A stretch of DNA of 64,000 nt from Congeria kusceri (GCA_027627225.1 CM051024.1:77007265-77071264); one strand, 5' to 3'; positions 46,607-57,699 are shown, numbered from the stretch's first letter. Program-made: numbers and translations. Notes: a model not told the origin generated them from the sequence alone.

Positions 46607-47268
46607 GTAAGTTTTTGGCAAAGAGAACATAGGTCAGATGTATTTGATCAAAGGTGTTAGTCTGTTACTGTTAACATAAAATTTAGTCTCCATTTTGAAA
46701 GTGGTTATGGATAGGGAATAGTGTAAATGTTCAGTGTGTTCTTGTCACTGAGTCTTTTGTATCAGGTTTTAATGCAAATATTAAATAGGGCGTATACGAC
46801 GTTTGTCCAGAATGGCTTTAGATACATACAATAGAATGGTTGCACATACAATATGTTAATTTGATACCACAAAACAACATTTAGACAATTTCATTTCTGA
46901 AACTGCTTTGGGGAATTTATCCGAACTTCCAGGAATATTTGTGGGATAGTAATTTACCAAATTCTTTTGAGGGCAAGATATTATATAAAAACAACTATGG
47001 TCACCATGGCAAGCAAAAGCTTAAAAACTAGCATTGTAAATGTTTTCGTCAGAAACTACTTGCTAGATTTCAAAACTCACAACAGCAATGTAGAGACATT
47101 ATACCAATGTATTGGCAGCATTGCAGGAACCATCACCTCAGGGATGTGCATTGTTAAGAATTTACTTGTCAGCATGAAATAGGGACTTTATGGAAAGTTT
47201 TAAATGAGTTTTTTTATAAAGGAATATTACCAAGTTTGTTGCGTGTATTATTAAATAATCTGTTACAG
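46607..47268. other. Intron, degenerate repeat remnants
   Basis: Contains faint units of the 'GTCACCATGGCAAGCAAAAG' and 'TTCGTCAGAAACTACTTGCT' type. No exon. Confidence 0.4.
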
Positions 47269-47461
47269 AATGCAGCGCCTCTAGACGGACTCTGTTCAGA
47301 CAATATAAATGGGACTCAGGGGAAGGCTGCTTTGTATCTCAACCAGTCTGCCAATTTAACTGGCCTCTTGCCAGACACAGTCTACACCATAACAGTGGAT
47401 GCTTTAACTGATGGTGGACGTGGTCATCGTGCAAATATTACAGTTAGGACAAATGAGGAAG
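47269..47461 (+). CDS. RPTP exon: fibronectin type III domain 4, second part
   Basis: Acceptor CTGTTACAG, donor GTTTGTTT. 193 bp, phase 0-1. It starts NAAPLDGLCSDNINGTQGK and contains LTGLLPDTVYTITVDALTD, the classic L-P-x-T-x-Y-x-I-x-V FN3 signature. It ends ANITVRTNEEG. The additional Cys may pair with the Cys-rich loop of the preceding exon. It is the last ectodomain exon found before the membrane helix. Confidence 0.87.
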
Positions 47462-49510
47462 GTTTGTTTTATTTTAGGTTAAAACTACGTGCATGTTTTT
47501 GGTAACGACTAAAATGTTCCTTTGCTATAAACTTATGCAACAAAAGTACGTTTACTTACTATTTCATCGCGAGCAAAACAATTATTCTCTAATAAAATTT
47601 GTTTCAACCAACACAAACAGAAACAACAAGCAAATAGGTATAAGGTTTGTTATTGGCAGCAATATTCACTTGAGATCGATTTTTGTTTGGAGCCGGACCG
47701 TGTGTCTGTCCACAGTAGTTGTCGGTTAGATTTCTGTCCAGGACTGAAAAATACCATGGTAAACTACTGTCGTAACCATCTTCGTACGAAGTCTAAGTAT
47801 ACATTTCGGGAACTAAAACGGTACGAAAACAAATTATATATAACAATTCTTAATAAGCAAATCTAAGCATACACATGCACCAATATGTATGACAGGCACA
47901 AACATTCTCCATCCACTGCAAAACTATTCATGCAAAACGAATGGCAAACAATACATTAAAAACGCATAAAATTGCACACAGTGATGCATTAGCTTTGTTT
48001 AACTCAGCTGCAATATTTGTCAGATTTATCCCATACCACCAATCAAGAGAAGTGCGCGTATTTCTTGACGGACACTCCAGGCATGAATCGGTGATAATGA
48101 ATGATTCTGGTAACTGCGAGCGGGATACGCAACTCTATTGGTCATTGTTTTATTGTTTCGTTTTTTTCTTTTTTTATTAATGCCACGGGGACCCGTGGCT
48201 CTAGATCAGTGTAAAGATGTCTTCATCACCTCCCAAACCCTCTAGTTTTAGAGAAATCAGCAAATATGCAGCTAGTAATGAAGCGGCGACCGTCAGAAGT
48301 ACTTTTACGCAACACATGAAGCGAACACGAGGAACATTCTGCGCAATTAAGATAATATAATAGTATATCAATAAATAGCGTTCTGTGTGCGCTTCTCAAA
48401 TCACCAATAAATAGAAAATCTATTTTCAAGCTATAACATACATACACAAATAGCTATAAATATTGGACTGAAATATTAGAATTACGCTAATATAATAGCG
48501 CATATCGTTACATATCATAGCATCTACATTAAACAGCGCCCACATCTAGACAGCCACAGCAATGGGATGATAAATAATAATCGTCTGAAAAACACAGAAA
48601 TCATTATTAGACAATTAAAATCATCGTGTACAGCGTATATGCTGCCGACATCTAAAACGACTACTAATTAAATCATTTTGCATGATATACGTGTTTCGAG
48701 CTCTGAATTAGTCTATGCATAAACTAACCAAAACACGTTTACACAAAACATTGTGAATAATAAACAAAATTTAATATATGCAAACAGAAAATAGATCAAA
48801 CAAAAGCATCTGCTTTTACTTGCTCTCAGTGACCTTAATCAATCAAAGAGGTTCAATCAACCATATGCTTAAACCTCAGGTACTGAAGACAAACCAAGAT
48901 TTATACAAGAAATATTTCTCATACAAAAGAAATTACACTTATCATTGTAAAAAAGCAACAATACGAATACTCAAAGTAATATACCTCAAAACGGGTGGGT
49001 AGGCGTTTCATTTACGTTTCTTTGCTGCCAATAAAACCTCGAGTGACAAACCATACCGTCTAACGTTTATATATCCATACAAAATCATGCAATGCACAAG
49101 CTATTTTCCCGCTTTAAACGAAAAGCATAACGAATAATTCCGTAAAATACCGAACACTATAAATAGAAACAATTTAGAAACGTGAATAATTTTATTTACT
49201 CACTATTTCATCGTGAGTAAAACAAGTATCCCCTAATCAAAAATGTTTCAACCAACACAAATAGAAACAACAAAGCAAATAGGTTTTTGGTTTGTTATTA
49301 GCAGCAATTCGAGTAAAACAAAGAAAGCAATTGTTTACTGTTCAGACCAATATTTTTGGTAAAATGCCGATATATGTAAAAGAGAAAATATATAAAGTAT
49401 TCTTAGCCAATAACAGTTCGTTCCGTTCCGTATGACAGATCACCTTAAGTGACTCATTGTGGACATATGGCCGTCTAATCAGCACAAGGCACCATATATC
49501 ACACAGCACA
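47462..49510. other. Long intron with a dispersed direct repeat
   Basis: A ~115-bp sequence at about 47550-47665 (CACAAACAGAAACAACAAGC, GGTTTGTTATTGGCAGCAAT) recurs diverged at about 49190-49310. A near-palindrome CCACGGGGACCCGTGG lies at 48182-48197. Otherwise AT-rich with nothing recognised. Confidence 0.45.
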
Positions 49511-49519
49511 TCAGAATGA

Positions 49520-49855
49520 TGTACCGACAATTGCAGAGCATATAACTTCGTATTCCACCCATTGCAAAGCACATAACTTGGCATTTCGCCAATTCCAGAG
49601 CACATAACTTGGCATCCGCCAATTGCAGAGCACATAACTTGGCATTCCGCCCATTGCAAACACATTACATGGCATTCCGCCAATTGCAGAGCACATAACT
49701 TGGCATCCGCCAATTGCAGAGCACATAACTTTGCATTCTGCCAATTGCAGAGCACATAACTTGGCATTCTGCCCATTGCACAGCACATAACTTGGCATTC
49801 CGCCAATTGCAGAGCACATAACTTAGCATTCCGCCAATTGCAGAGCACATTAAAA
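49520..49855. repeat. ~30-bp minisatellite
   Basis: About eleven copies of a 29-31-bp unit, consensus near CCAATTGCAGAGCACATAAC then TTGGCATTCCG. The 180-aa minus-strand ORF and its two overlapping ORFs across it are repeat artefacts (repeated CALQLAECQVM-like blocks). Confidence 0.85.
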
Positions 49856-50193
49856 CTATCTCTATGCATTCCACACAGAACCAAATCAAAACCTGATAAA
49901 ATACCAACATTTCATCAATGTATGTCTCATCTTAGACCTCAAACATCTGAGACGATCAAATCAGATTTAAAAATAAAAAATAGTCAGTAAGCTGCCATAA
50001 ACATTTCTACTCGTGCAACTCTAGAATTTATTAAATTATATATTTTAATTTTAGGGTCGACTTATACATAAAATATCCATGTAACTGTGTTATTTTATTG
50101 CGTTTATTACTTTTCACGGGAATAAGTGTGAATAATATCATAACTGACACGGTATCTACGATTTTTAAAGCGCAACCTGTTTTTTCGGGTAAA

Positions 50194-50222
50194 AAAAAAA
50201 GAAAAAAAGAAAAAAAAAGAAC
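50194..50222. repeat. A/G-rich simple repeat
   Basis: A purine tract of A runs broken by single G (about 50190-50222). No other feature lies in the surrounding 49860-50770 intron. Confidence 0.6.
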
Positions 50223-50773
50223 GGAAACTCGTCTTTTGCAGCTCACAGCACATCGAATCATGGTATACGCAAATATTACACGTTTTATACCTTATTACTG
50301 TCCATTGCATTAAAATAAGTCTAAATGAACTGGTATTTTGACTGGTTTATGTGATTTAGGTGCGAATTTTAGTTCACGCTGCCAATACAATCCAAGTACT
50401 GAAGCGCAAGTCAGATCATGTGTCATACTCAAATGCGTTTTGGGGGCATTTCTACTTAGCGGATCGACCTGAAATTTTGCATGCGTCGTACAAGTAGGTT
50501 AATAATGATGTAGAAGAGTTTTTTTCATGATAGCAAAATTTTGAGTTTTCTTTAAGGTTAGATACCAGTAAATCATTGTGTATCCCTCCGTGGCATTCGA
50601 CACTACTAAAGAGTTCCTCTTCTCTTCTGGCATAAAAGCCATTTAGGAATCTCAGACATGCCTTGTGTGGTTATTTCTAATATCCTATGCGTGTCTGCAA
50701 CATTTTGGTGCATTTCATTGGAGGCTAACTTGAAAGGTGAAAGTTTGGGGTTGTTTACTGTGGTATAGGGATT

Positions 50774-51691
50774 TTGTCGAAATATTACTGCCGAAACCGT
50801 GTTTCCTACCGGTGCCTGCATGAGCTAGATATTGACACCAATGATATGCATATTGAAAGAGCACATAGAATGGGCCGTTTTGACCCTAAGAGTAGAGATT
50901 CTAAAAGACCCATGGTAGTACGTTTTAGGGATTACGTGGATACCGAGACAATTATGGAAAATGTATATAAACTGAAAGGGAGCCCATTTGGAATTGATAG
51001 GCAGTACCCTAAAGAGATATCAAAAGCACGATCAAGTCTGTATAAATCTAAAGAAGCAAGAAATGCTAGAATGAATAGGCACAAAGTGCAAATTAAATAT
51101 CCAGCCAGACTCTGTGTTAATGGCAGAACAATTATAGACATGTTTCCCGAATGGTTTCATGTACTAGGCCATGACAGATTAGTAGTGGTAAACACTGACA
51201 AAAATGAACATAAAATACCTCAAAACACAGGCAAAGAAGAAAGAGAGTACTCGACAGATACAGTGATAGATGATGAGGTAAGCACGGCTATCAGTGGAAG
51301 TGAAAGTGAGAGCGAAATATTTGAAGAATCAAACTGTCCGGAAAACCCACCCGAATTACTATATACCGAGAATGTAAACAAAACCATAACATGCGACATA
51401 GAACGAACTGAACTGAAAACAAGTGAAAACATACCTCGGCTGTGCACGGAACGTAAACTCCAACAGGAACCGACGTACGCAGAAACTGTCTCTATCACAA
51501 ACACAGATAAAAACACCCAAAAACAGATGATTCCGAACTCCAGAAAGGTAAACACGACAAGCGATGTAAATCCCCCAATCAAAAGTGCCGTTGCAGTGAA
51601 TTCTAAAAATAGATCTACTGTGAAAGCAAGCGTGGGATCCCATGAAATTGACAGCGCAAAGGCAACGAGGCAGAACACGACTCGAAAATAG
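50774..51691 (+). CDS. LINE ORF1 protein (RNA-binding, L1-ORF1p-like core)
   Basis: 305 residues as it stands. Residues ~25-115 (HIERAHRMGRFD, RPMVVRFRDYVDTETIM, GIDRQYPKEISKARSSLY) match the RRM-like and C-terminal core seen in L1-type ORF1 proteins, which package LINE RNA. The C-terminal half is acidic then Ser/Thr/Lys-rich and looks unstructured. The start chosen at 50774 is the first Met, but the domain normally has a coiled coil before it, so the N-terminus is probably missing or upstream. Confidence 0.68.
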   Translation: MSKYYCRNRVSYRCLHELDIDTNDMHIERAHRMGRFDPKSRDSKRPMVVRFRDYVDTETIMENVYKLKGSPFGIDRQYPKEISKARSSLYKSKEARNARMNRHKVQIKYPARLCVNGRTIIDMFPEWFHVLGHDRLVVVNTDKNEHKIPQNTGKEEREYSTDTVIDDEVSTAISGSESESEIFEESNCPENPPELLYTENVNKTITCDIERTELKTSENIPRLCTERKLQQEPTYAETVSITNTDKNTQKQMIPNSRKVNTTSDVNPPIKSAVAVNSKNRSTVKASVGSHEIDSAKATRQNTTRK

Positions 51692-51703
51692 GGCAGCAGT
51701 GAG

Positions 51704-53059
51704 GTGTCACGAGAGGTCAAGTTTTGTGTTTTGAACATCCAAGGACTGAAAGGGAAATCCTACAATAAATTAGACACATTTGAAATTCAACAGTTATTTA
51801 GTACAAACGATATTTTGTTATTTACTGAAACTTGGGGAAATGATAGTTTGTTATATGATGTCGACAGTTTTAATTATTTTGTTTTAAATAGAAAAAACAA
51901 AACATTAGGCGCTAGGAGGGACAGCGGTGGGGTAATAGAATATGTACATGAACGTTTACTTAATTATGTTGAATGTGTGAAATGCATTGATGATGGTATA
52001 ATGTGGCTTAAATTGAAAGGTAACTTATATGGTTTACAGAATGAAGTTTTTCTCTGTTTGATATATAATGTTCCTCAAGGTAGTAGTAGAGAAATCTTAA
52101 ATGATGCAAATATCTTTGATTTATTAACAAATGATATGATTTATTTCGAACAGGAGTATGGTAATGATTGTAACTTTATACTATGCGGGGATTTAAATGC
52201 ACGGGTGGGGATTAAGCCAGATTATGCAGAATATGAGAATAAACATATTTTAAACATGTTGCCAGATGATTATGTAATGGATGATGTAATTGAGAGAAAC
52301 AGTCAAGATAAAACAGTAAATGAATATGGTAAAATATTACTAGATTTTTGTATATCGACAGGTTTAAAGATAGTAAATGGCCGCTGTGGTACAGATAAAG
52401 GCATTGGTAAATTCACATGTGTAAACTCACAAGGGTGTAGCGTTGTCGATTATGTTTTGTGCAAAGGCGATCTTCTTAAACAGTTTAAAACATTTGACAT
52501 TTACGACCCTAATATTGTGTCCGATCATTGTGTTATTTCGTTTAGTTTAAGTATGTACACATTGGATAATTCTTTTGATGGCAACAATAAAGGGGATCCT
52601 GTTAAATTGTTATACAAATATAAATGGGATGATAGTAAAAAAGATTTGTATATGAATGTATTAAGCTCGGAAGAAAATACTATACATTTTGAATTTCTTT
52701 GTGAAAACATTCTTGTGGCAATTTCACATGAGGATTTAGACTTAAATGTTAAAGCTTTTACAGATATATTAGATGGGGTATGTAAGCCAATATTTAAACA
52801 AAATTTACATAGTAATTTTTGTTATAAAAATTATAATAAGGATGCTGTATACTTTGACCATGAGTGTAAAAATTTGAAGAATTCTTATTATACTTCTCTT
52901 AATTATTACAGAAATAACCCTTGCGATGAAACAAGGAGGGACCTGGTGGCAGCTAGATCAAATTATAAAAAATGCGTTAGAAATAAAAAATGTGACTATG
53001 ATAAATTACAAACACATAAATTAGAATTAGCCAGAAAAAATAATGCCAAGTTATATTAG
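51704..53059 (+). CDS. LINE ORF2, endonuclease part
   Basis: 451 residues, starting MSREVKFCVLNIQGLKGKSY. It has the apurinic-type endonuclease motifs in order: LNIQG (Asn), FTETW (Glu), CGDLNARVG (Asp/Asn), SVVDYVL (Asp) and SDHCVISF (Asp-His). It nicks target DNA to prime reverse transcription. A connector rich in Asn/Tyr/Lys follows. The frame ends at KNNAKLY, where related proteins continue into the RT; a one-base shift moves the rest to the frame beginning 53043. Confidence 0.85.
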   Translation: MSREVKFCVLNIQGLKGKSYNKLDTFEIQQLFSTNDILLFTETWGNDSLLYDVDSFNYFVLNRKNKTLGARRDSGGVIEYVHERLLNYVECVKCIDDGIMWLKLKGNLYGLQNEVFLCLIYNVPQGSSREILNDANIFDLLTNDMIYFEQEYGNDCNFILCGDLNARVGIKPDYAEYENKHILNMLPDDYVMDDVIERNSQDKTVNEYGKILLDFCISTGLKIVNGRCGTDKGIGKFTCVNSQGCSVVDYVLCKGDLLKQFKTFDIYDPNIVSDHCVISFSLSMYTLDNSFDGNNKGDPVKLLYKYKWDDSKKDLYMNVLSSEENTIHFEFLCENILVAISHEDLDLNVKAFTDILDGVCKPIFKQNLHSNFCYKNYNKDAVYFDHECKNLKNSYYTSLNYYRNNPCDETRRDLVAARSNYKKCVRNKKCDYDKLQTHKLELARKNNAKLY

Positions 53060-55199
53060 AAAATTGTTAAAAGGATCGGTTATGTGCAATTCTAGTTCTT
53101 TGGCATCAGATGATTTTTTAAATTATTTTAAATCTGTAAATGATCCCGATTCTGTGTTTTTTCAACCAGATGAAGACATTTTATATTTTAATGAGAGATA
53201 TCTAGGAGGAGAATTAAACATTATGTTTGAAGAATTGAATAATATCATTACCACACATGAAATAAAAAAATGTTGTAAAAAACTAAACAATGGTAAATCG
53301 GGTGGGCCAGATAATTTTCTTAACGAATTTTTTAAGTATGGATGTGAGATAGACATGTTCGCGACAGCTCTTTGCACGTTATTTAATAAATTTTTTGATA
53401 TGGGTTACTTTCCAGAAACATGGTCAGAGGGTTATGTGGTCCCATTGCATAAGAAAGGTGATATTAATAATACGAATAACTACAGGGGTATTACTTTACT
53501 GAGTACATTAGGCAAATTATTTACGAAAGTTTTAAATGACCGGCTAACGATGTGGGCGGAAAAGTATAATGTTTACATTGAGGCTCAGGCAGGATTTAGA
53601 CAAAACATGGGCACAATAGATAATATTTTTGTACTGCATAATGTAATAAATCATTTATTAGATAAGAAAAAGAAACTGTACATAGCATTTATAGATTTTA
53701 CAAAAGCATTTGACTACATGGTTAGAGATATTATGTGGTATAAACTGATTAAATTAGGTATTAGAGGGAAAATATTAAATATAATTCGTTCAATGTATAG
53801 TATTGCTAAGTCAAGGGTAAAATATGACAATGAGGTTAGCGATAGCTTTACATGCTTGTTAGGGGTACGTCAGGGCGAATCATTGTCTCCTTTTTTATTT
53901 GCGATGTATTTGAATGACATTGAGGAATATTTGCTGACAAATAATTATGACGGAATAAATTTAGACACTTTAAAATTATTCATAATGTTATATGCTGACG
54001 ATATTGTTTTGTTTTCAGAACGTGAAATTGGTTTACAGAAAGGGTTAGATTTGTTAAAACAATACTGTGATCGATGGAAATTAAAGGTTAATACACAAAA
54101 AACTAAAGTCATGTTTTTTAAAAAAGGAGGAAGACTAAGACGAAATTTGAGATTCCTATATGATAACAACGTTTTAGAAATTGTTGATAAATTTACATAT
54201 TTGGGGTTTGTCTTTTCCTCAGGGGGCTCATTTTCCAAAACTTTTGATAGTCTGTGTGGACAATCTTTGAAAGCTATTTTTAAATTAAGACAATATTTGT
54301 CGAAATTTTATAACATCACAATACAACACAGTTTAGAAATGTTTGATAAATTAATTTACCCTGTTTTAAGTTATGGCTCCGAAATATGGGGATTACAGAG
54401 CAATATAAAGATAGAGCGAATACATTTAAATTATTGCAAAGAATTATTAGGAGTCCGAAGGCAAACACAGAATAATTTTATATATGGAGAACTCGGTAGA
54501 ACATCTTTATCTGTCAGACATAGCATTAATGTAATTAGATATTGGTTAAAGATAGTAAACACACGTGATATAAAATATGTAAAGCTTGTTTATGATATTA
54601 TGTCCCGGGAATTAGAAACATACCCCAATAACAGATCTTGGGTCTACATGGTTAAAAGCCTATTAGGTAATTGTGGTTTTAACGATGTGTGGCTGAATCA
54701 AGGGGTAGGGGATGTAGACATATTTTTGAAATTTTTTAAAATAAGAGTTACAGATATGTTTATACAAAATTGGAAAACCGATTTGAGTGAATCAACTAGA
54801 GCAAAAACATACATATTAATATCCGATTTTAAATTTCAATTCTATTTAAGTGATGTAAATATTCTAAAGTATAGAATGGCACTCTCTAGATTAAGAGTCT
54901 CTGCACATAGACTTAAAGTTGAAACGGGTAGATGGCAAAAACCAATAGCTATTCCTTATGAAGAAAGAAAATGTCCTTTATGCAATGTTTTAGAAGATGA
55001 ATACCACTTTGTTATGGAATGCACATTATATACTGATGTAAGAAAAGCTTACTTAAAACCATTTTATTACGTAAGACCAAATATGTTAAAGTTTATAGAT
55101 TTACTGACCTCTCAAAATAGTAATATTGTTAAAAATTTAGCTATGTTTATTTATAAAGCATGGGAAATAAGAAATACTTATAATACATATTACGATTAG
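53043..55199 (+). CDS. LINE ORF2, reverse transcriptase part
   Basis: 718 residues overlapping the endonuclease frame by 17 bases. RT motifs in order: GKSGGPDNF, VPLHKKGD and NYRGITLLST; YIAFIDFTKAFD with the first catalytic Asp; GVRQGESLSPFLF; and MLYADDIVLFS with the Asp pair. The thumb region and a C-terminal zinc-knuckle-like CPLCNVLEDEYHFVMEC follow. No internal stop. The Met at 53043 lies inside the frameshift zone, so it may not be a natural start; the most likely history is one fused ORF2 broken by a single indel. Confidence 0.87.
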   Translation: MPSYIRKLLKGSVMCNSSSLASDDFLNYFKSVNDPDSVFFQPDEDILYFNERYLGGELNIMFEELNNIITTHEIKKCCKKLNNGKSGGPDNFLNEFFKYGCEIDMFATALCTLFNKFFDMGYFPETWSEGYVVPLHKKGDINNTNNYRGITLLSTLGKLFTKVLNDRLTMWAEKYNVYIEAQAGFRQNMGTIDNIFVLHNVINHLLDKKKKLYIAFIDFTKAFDYMVRDIMWYKLIKLGIRGKILNIIRSMYSIAKSRVKYDNEVSDSFTCLLGVRQGESLSPFLFAMYLNDIEEYLLTNNYDGINLDTLKLFIMLYADDIVLFSEREIGLQKGLDLLKQYCDRWKLKVNTQKTKVMFFKKGGRLRRNLRFLYDNNVLEIVDKFTYLGFVFSSGGSFSKTFDSLCGQSLKAIFKLRQYLSKFYNITIQHSLEMFDKLIYPVLSYGSEIWGLQSNIKIERIHLNYCKELLGVRRQTQNNFIYGELGRTSLSVRHSINVIRYWLKIVNTRDIKYVKLVYDIMSRELETYPNNRSWVYMVKSLLGNCGFNDVWLNQGVGDVDIFLKFFKIRVTDMFIQNWKTDLSESTRAKTYILISDFKFQFYLSDVNILKYRMALSRLRVSAHRLKVETGRWQKPIAIPYEERKCPLCNVLEDEYHFVMECTLYTDVRKAYLKPFYYVRPNMLKFIDLLTSQNSNIVKNLAMFIYKAWEIRNTYNTYYD

Positions 55200-55559
55200 G
55201 ATAGGATTTTTGGTATATATTTATGCATATGTATGTATACAAATACATACCACCTCTCGCTGTATATTGTCTTATCTAAAATACCCAATATTTTAAAATG
55301 TACCGATTTAATTTTGATGTTTATCCTTTGAATGACCAGTGACTTTGTTTTATGTATATTGTATTGACATTTCATGTATACTCATGGGCTTATTGCCTAC
55401 TGTATTATCTAATAAACTGTTAAACTGCATTCATATGAGATGCACTTTCTTAGAAATAACATGACATATCTTTGTATTGCAAATGTTGGAAGAGAGCAGA
55501 TTGATCTTTAAAATGATACCAGGCTTGCACAATCTGAAATAAAAGAAATGCTTAAAAAG

Positions 55560-56056
55560 TTTGCCGTTTTATATTGGGACCCTATGGGAATTGGAATTAC
55601 TGGTATCTAACCTGCACGCCGGTCCAGAACCGGAAGTACTGGCTGTTTGTCGTCTGTTGCGCGTACTTGGTCTCCATCGGTCACCGACTGGCCGTTATTA
55701 TTTTCGTCTTGTGACAAGTTCGATGCCACTTGTTGCGTGTTATCAATGCATTGCTTCAAATTGTCCCAGAGTCGCTGTATTTTTAACTCGAGATCGAAAG
55801 AATACGCTTAAATCTCGACCGTTTCCGTTGAAATATCCTCTATGTCGTTGTGGTTTACGATCTTGTCGTTGAGCACTCTCACTTCTTCTGCTTCCTCCGT
55901 AATCTTTTGAAGCAGTCGTTCGTACTCGGTATCCGTTAACTCGGTTGAGTCTAATTTCTCTAACTCTCGGGAAATCAGGCGACGATGGCCGTCGCGCATC
56001 GCAAAAAGCTTCATAACCTGCATTTTTTCGACTCTCGCTGCTCGCGGCACCAACAT
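55560..56056 (-). pseudogene. Coiled-coil gag-like fragment (possibly BEL/Pao retroelement)
   Basis: A minus-strand frame from 56056 begins MLVPRAARVEKMQVMKLFAM. It is Glu/Leu/Arg-rich and helical (LQKITEEAEEVRVLNDKIV). A TAA at 55808 interrupts it, after which the same frame continues (YSFDLELKIQRLWDNLKQ) to about 55610. The pattern resembles N-terminal gag regions of BEL/Pao elements, but no protease, RT or LTR is present nearby. A decayed host gene cannot be excluded. Confidence 0.4.
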
Positions 56057-56374
56057 GTCTTGTGATCGTATAAAGTTAGACGGAAGCGTTGTGTCCAGTT
56101 CTGAATTTATGTAACTTAAAGTATCAACAACAACATACTAATAATAATGGCGTTAGCGTCATGTGACGTTCCGTGCAAAGGCGCGAAAACGTCGTTACAT
56201 GAAAGATTCCTAACAATTTGCAAGTATTTTATTCTATTCAGATCGAAAAGCTCAAAACAGATAATCAAACTATAAAGGAACATCAATATGCCTTTTCTTA
56301 CAAGTGTGAATATAATAGATATTTTCGTACCATTATAGTGTACATAATTTTGATAATTGTTCTGATATCTCTAG

Positions 56375-56504
56375 GAAGTACAGCCCCAGAAGAGTCCAGG
56401 GTCGGCATGATTGTGGGGGTCACCGTGGGAGTTTCAGCCGCAGTCCTCATCGTCATTGTGGTGGTCGTTGCTTTCCTACGTCGCAGACGGAGCAAACAGC
56501 CAAC
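56375..56504 (+). CDS. RPTP exon: transmembrane segment
   Basis: Acceptor ATCTCTAG, donor GTATGATA. 130 bp, phase 1-2. It reads STAPEESRVGMIVGVTVGVS followed by a Val/Ile/Leu-rich helix (AAVLIVIVVVVAF) of about 24 residues, then the stop-transfer LRRRRSKQPT. This anchors the receptor with the FN3/EB part outside. A later GT at 56513 would give phase 1, which does not fit the next exon, so 56504 was chosen. Confidence 0.86.
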
Positions 56505-56858
56505 GTATGATAGTTTTCTTATCACATTAAAATTCAATGTAAACAATTAACTATTGTTGTATCTTTACCTTTTGTAAAGTGCGTTTTCAATTAGCTGAGC
56601 GTGAATATTGGTGGATCTATTCATTAAACTACTGAGAAACACGCAATTAACTCATTTTCTTTAAATCTGAAGCCAGCGCTTAAGCAGGGTTTTACTGGAC
56701 ATTGTTACTTATGATTAATGATGCTTCAACTGAAAAATATTTTTGCTAATTAAAGTTTGTAACAACAAAAGTTTTAATATTAACGGAAGCTTTATGGCAT
56801 ATGTGCGCATGTTGGATTTTCAGCACGTTTAATATATTTGTTTATTTGTGTATTATAG

Positions 56859-56906
56859 AACAGAGATGAGTATACATTTTTCAAAAGAGAAGAAAGTCAA
56901 ACACAG
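56859..56906 (+). CDS. RPTP exon: juxtamembrane, basic
   Basis: A 48-bp micro-exon, acceptor GTATTATAG, donor GTATTTAC, phase 2-2. It encodes TEMSIHFSKEKKVKH and most of the following Arg codon. Its basic character right after the membrane helix suits a cytoplasmic juxtamembrane segment. The phase fits both neighbours, which is the main support for so short an exon. Confidence 0.72.
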
Positions 56907-57496
56907 GTATTTACATATTTCAGTGGATCACTTAATCAGTTTTTTTATGATATTATGGGTTTCTCCACCATGATTTGAAAAAACATTAAGTACTTATATG
57001 TACTAACCTATTTAGTAATAAATGCATTATTGTTGTTTTTTCTTTTAATTTTATTACATTTATCATTTGCTAAATGTGTTATAACCATAGGTATACAGTT
57101 ATTATTGAAATTATTATCAACAGATGAATTCTGTATTTGCGCTAATTTTCAATAACGCCTGGCTGGCTTTTAAAGTACAAAACGCTGGTCGTCTGCAGAT
57201 TCTGGCCCAATGGTTGTTTAGAGGCTTGCACCTGATTGTGTATTTCGTGGGTATGGTCTATAAGGGAACCTTGTAAAGCATACTGGAAGCGTTTCCTGAC
57301 CGAAACGCCTTTATTTGTGTGTACTGGCCCAACTAAGTGACGGGATGGACTTTGGCTTATATTAAGACAATATCTAAAAATGAATATGTAGCTTAATGTT
57401 TGAAATACTGTTTGTGGCAAATTTATGATACAAATTGAAAAGCAACGCCTTTCGTGTGTCCTGTAACAACCATTTATATTATTGCTGATTTTGCAG
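56907..57496. other. Intron, no clear feature
   Basis: AT-rich intron. The 92-aa minus ORF at 57142-57420 shows no recognisable family. Acceptor TTTTGCAG at 57496. Confidence 0.45.
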
Positions 57497-57578
57497 GCCA
57501 GTTCGTCTTAGCGATTTCAGCAACTATTTGGCCTACATGAAGAAAGACTCCAACCTGCTATTCTCTGCTGAATACGAG
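57497..57578 (+). CDS. RPTP exon: start of the phosphatase domain (wedge helix)
   Basis: 82 bp, phase 2-0, donor GTCAACTG. It reads PVRLSDFSNYLAYMKKDSNL then LFSAEYE. The V-x-x-x-x-F-x-x-Y and F-x-x-E-Y-E pattern is the standard N-terminal helix of receptor phosphatase D1 domains. This is the junction between the juxtamembrane segment and the catalytic fold. Confidence 0.9.
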
Positions 57579-57699
57579 GTCAACTGTTTTATGCTTCATT
57601 GTTTAATAAGTGATTAGTTAGTGTAGTTTTACGACGAATTACTGTAATCCATGACTGAGGATAATGCATGAATCAGTATTATCGTTATGTTGAATCTTG

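Larger units (their letters stand above)
50774..55430 (+). mobile_element. LINE retrotransposon with APE-type endonuclease (nearly complete)
   Basis: ORF1 (50774-51691) is followed after 12 bases by ORF2, which is split at about 53045 into an endonuclease frame (51704-53059) and an RT frame (53043-55199). A 3' untranslated region runs to about 55430 with an AATAAAC signal near 55411. The upstream boundary is near 50770; ORF1 seems to lack its usual N-terminal part, so the copy is probably slightly 5'-truncated. No poly(A) tail or target duplication could be read. Clade is not certain (L1/Tx1-like by ORF1). Confidence 0.85.

Noticed and set aside
49520..49855. Possible CRISPR-like array
   Set aside because: The units abut with no unique spacers, and the context is eukaryotic introns; it is a minisatellite.
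49342..49910. 180-codon minus-strand ORF with repeated Cys-rich blocks
   Set aside because: It is a direct translation of the ~30-bp minisatellite and shows the same words in three frames.
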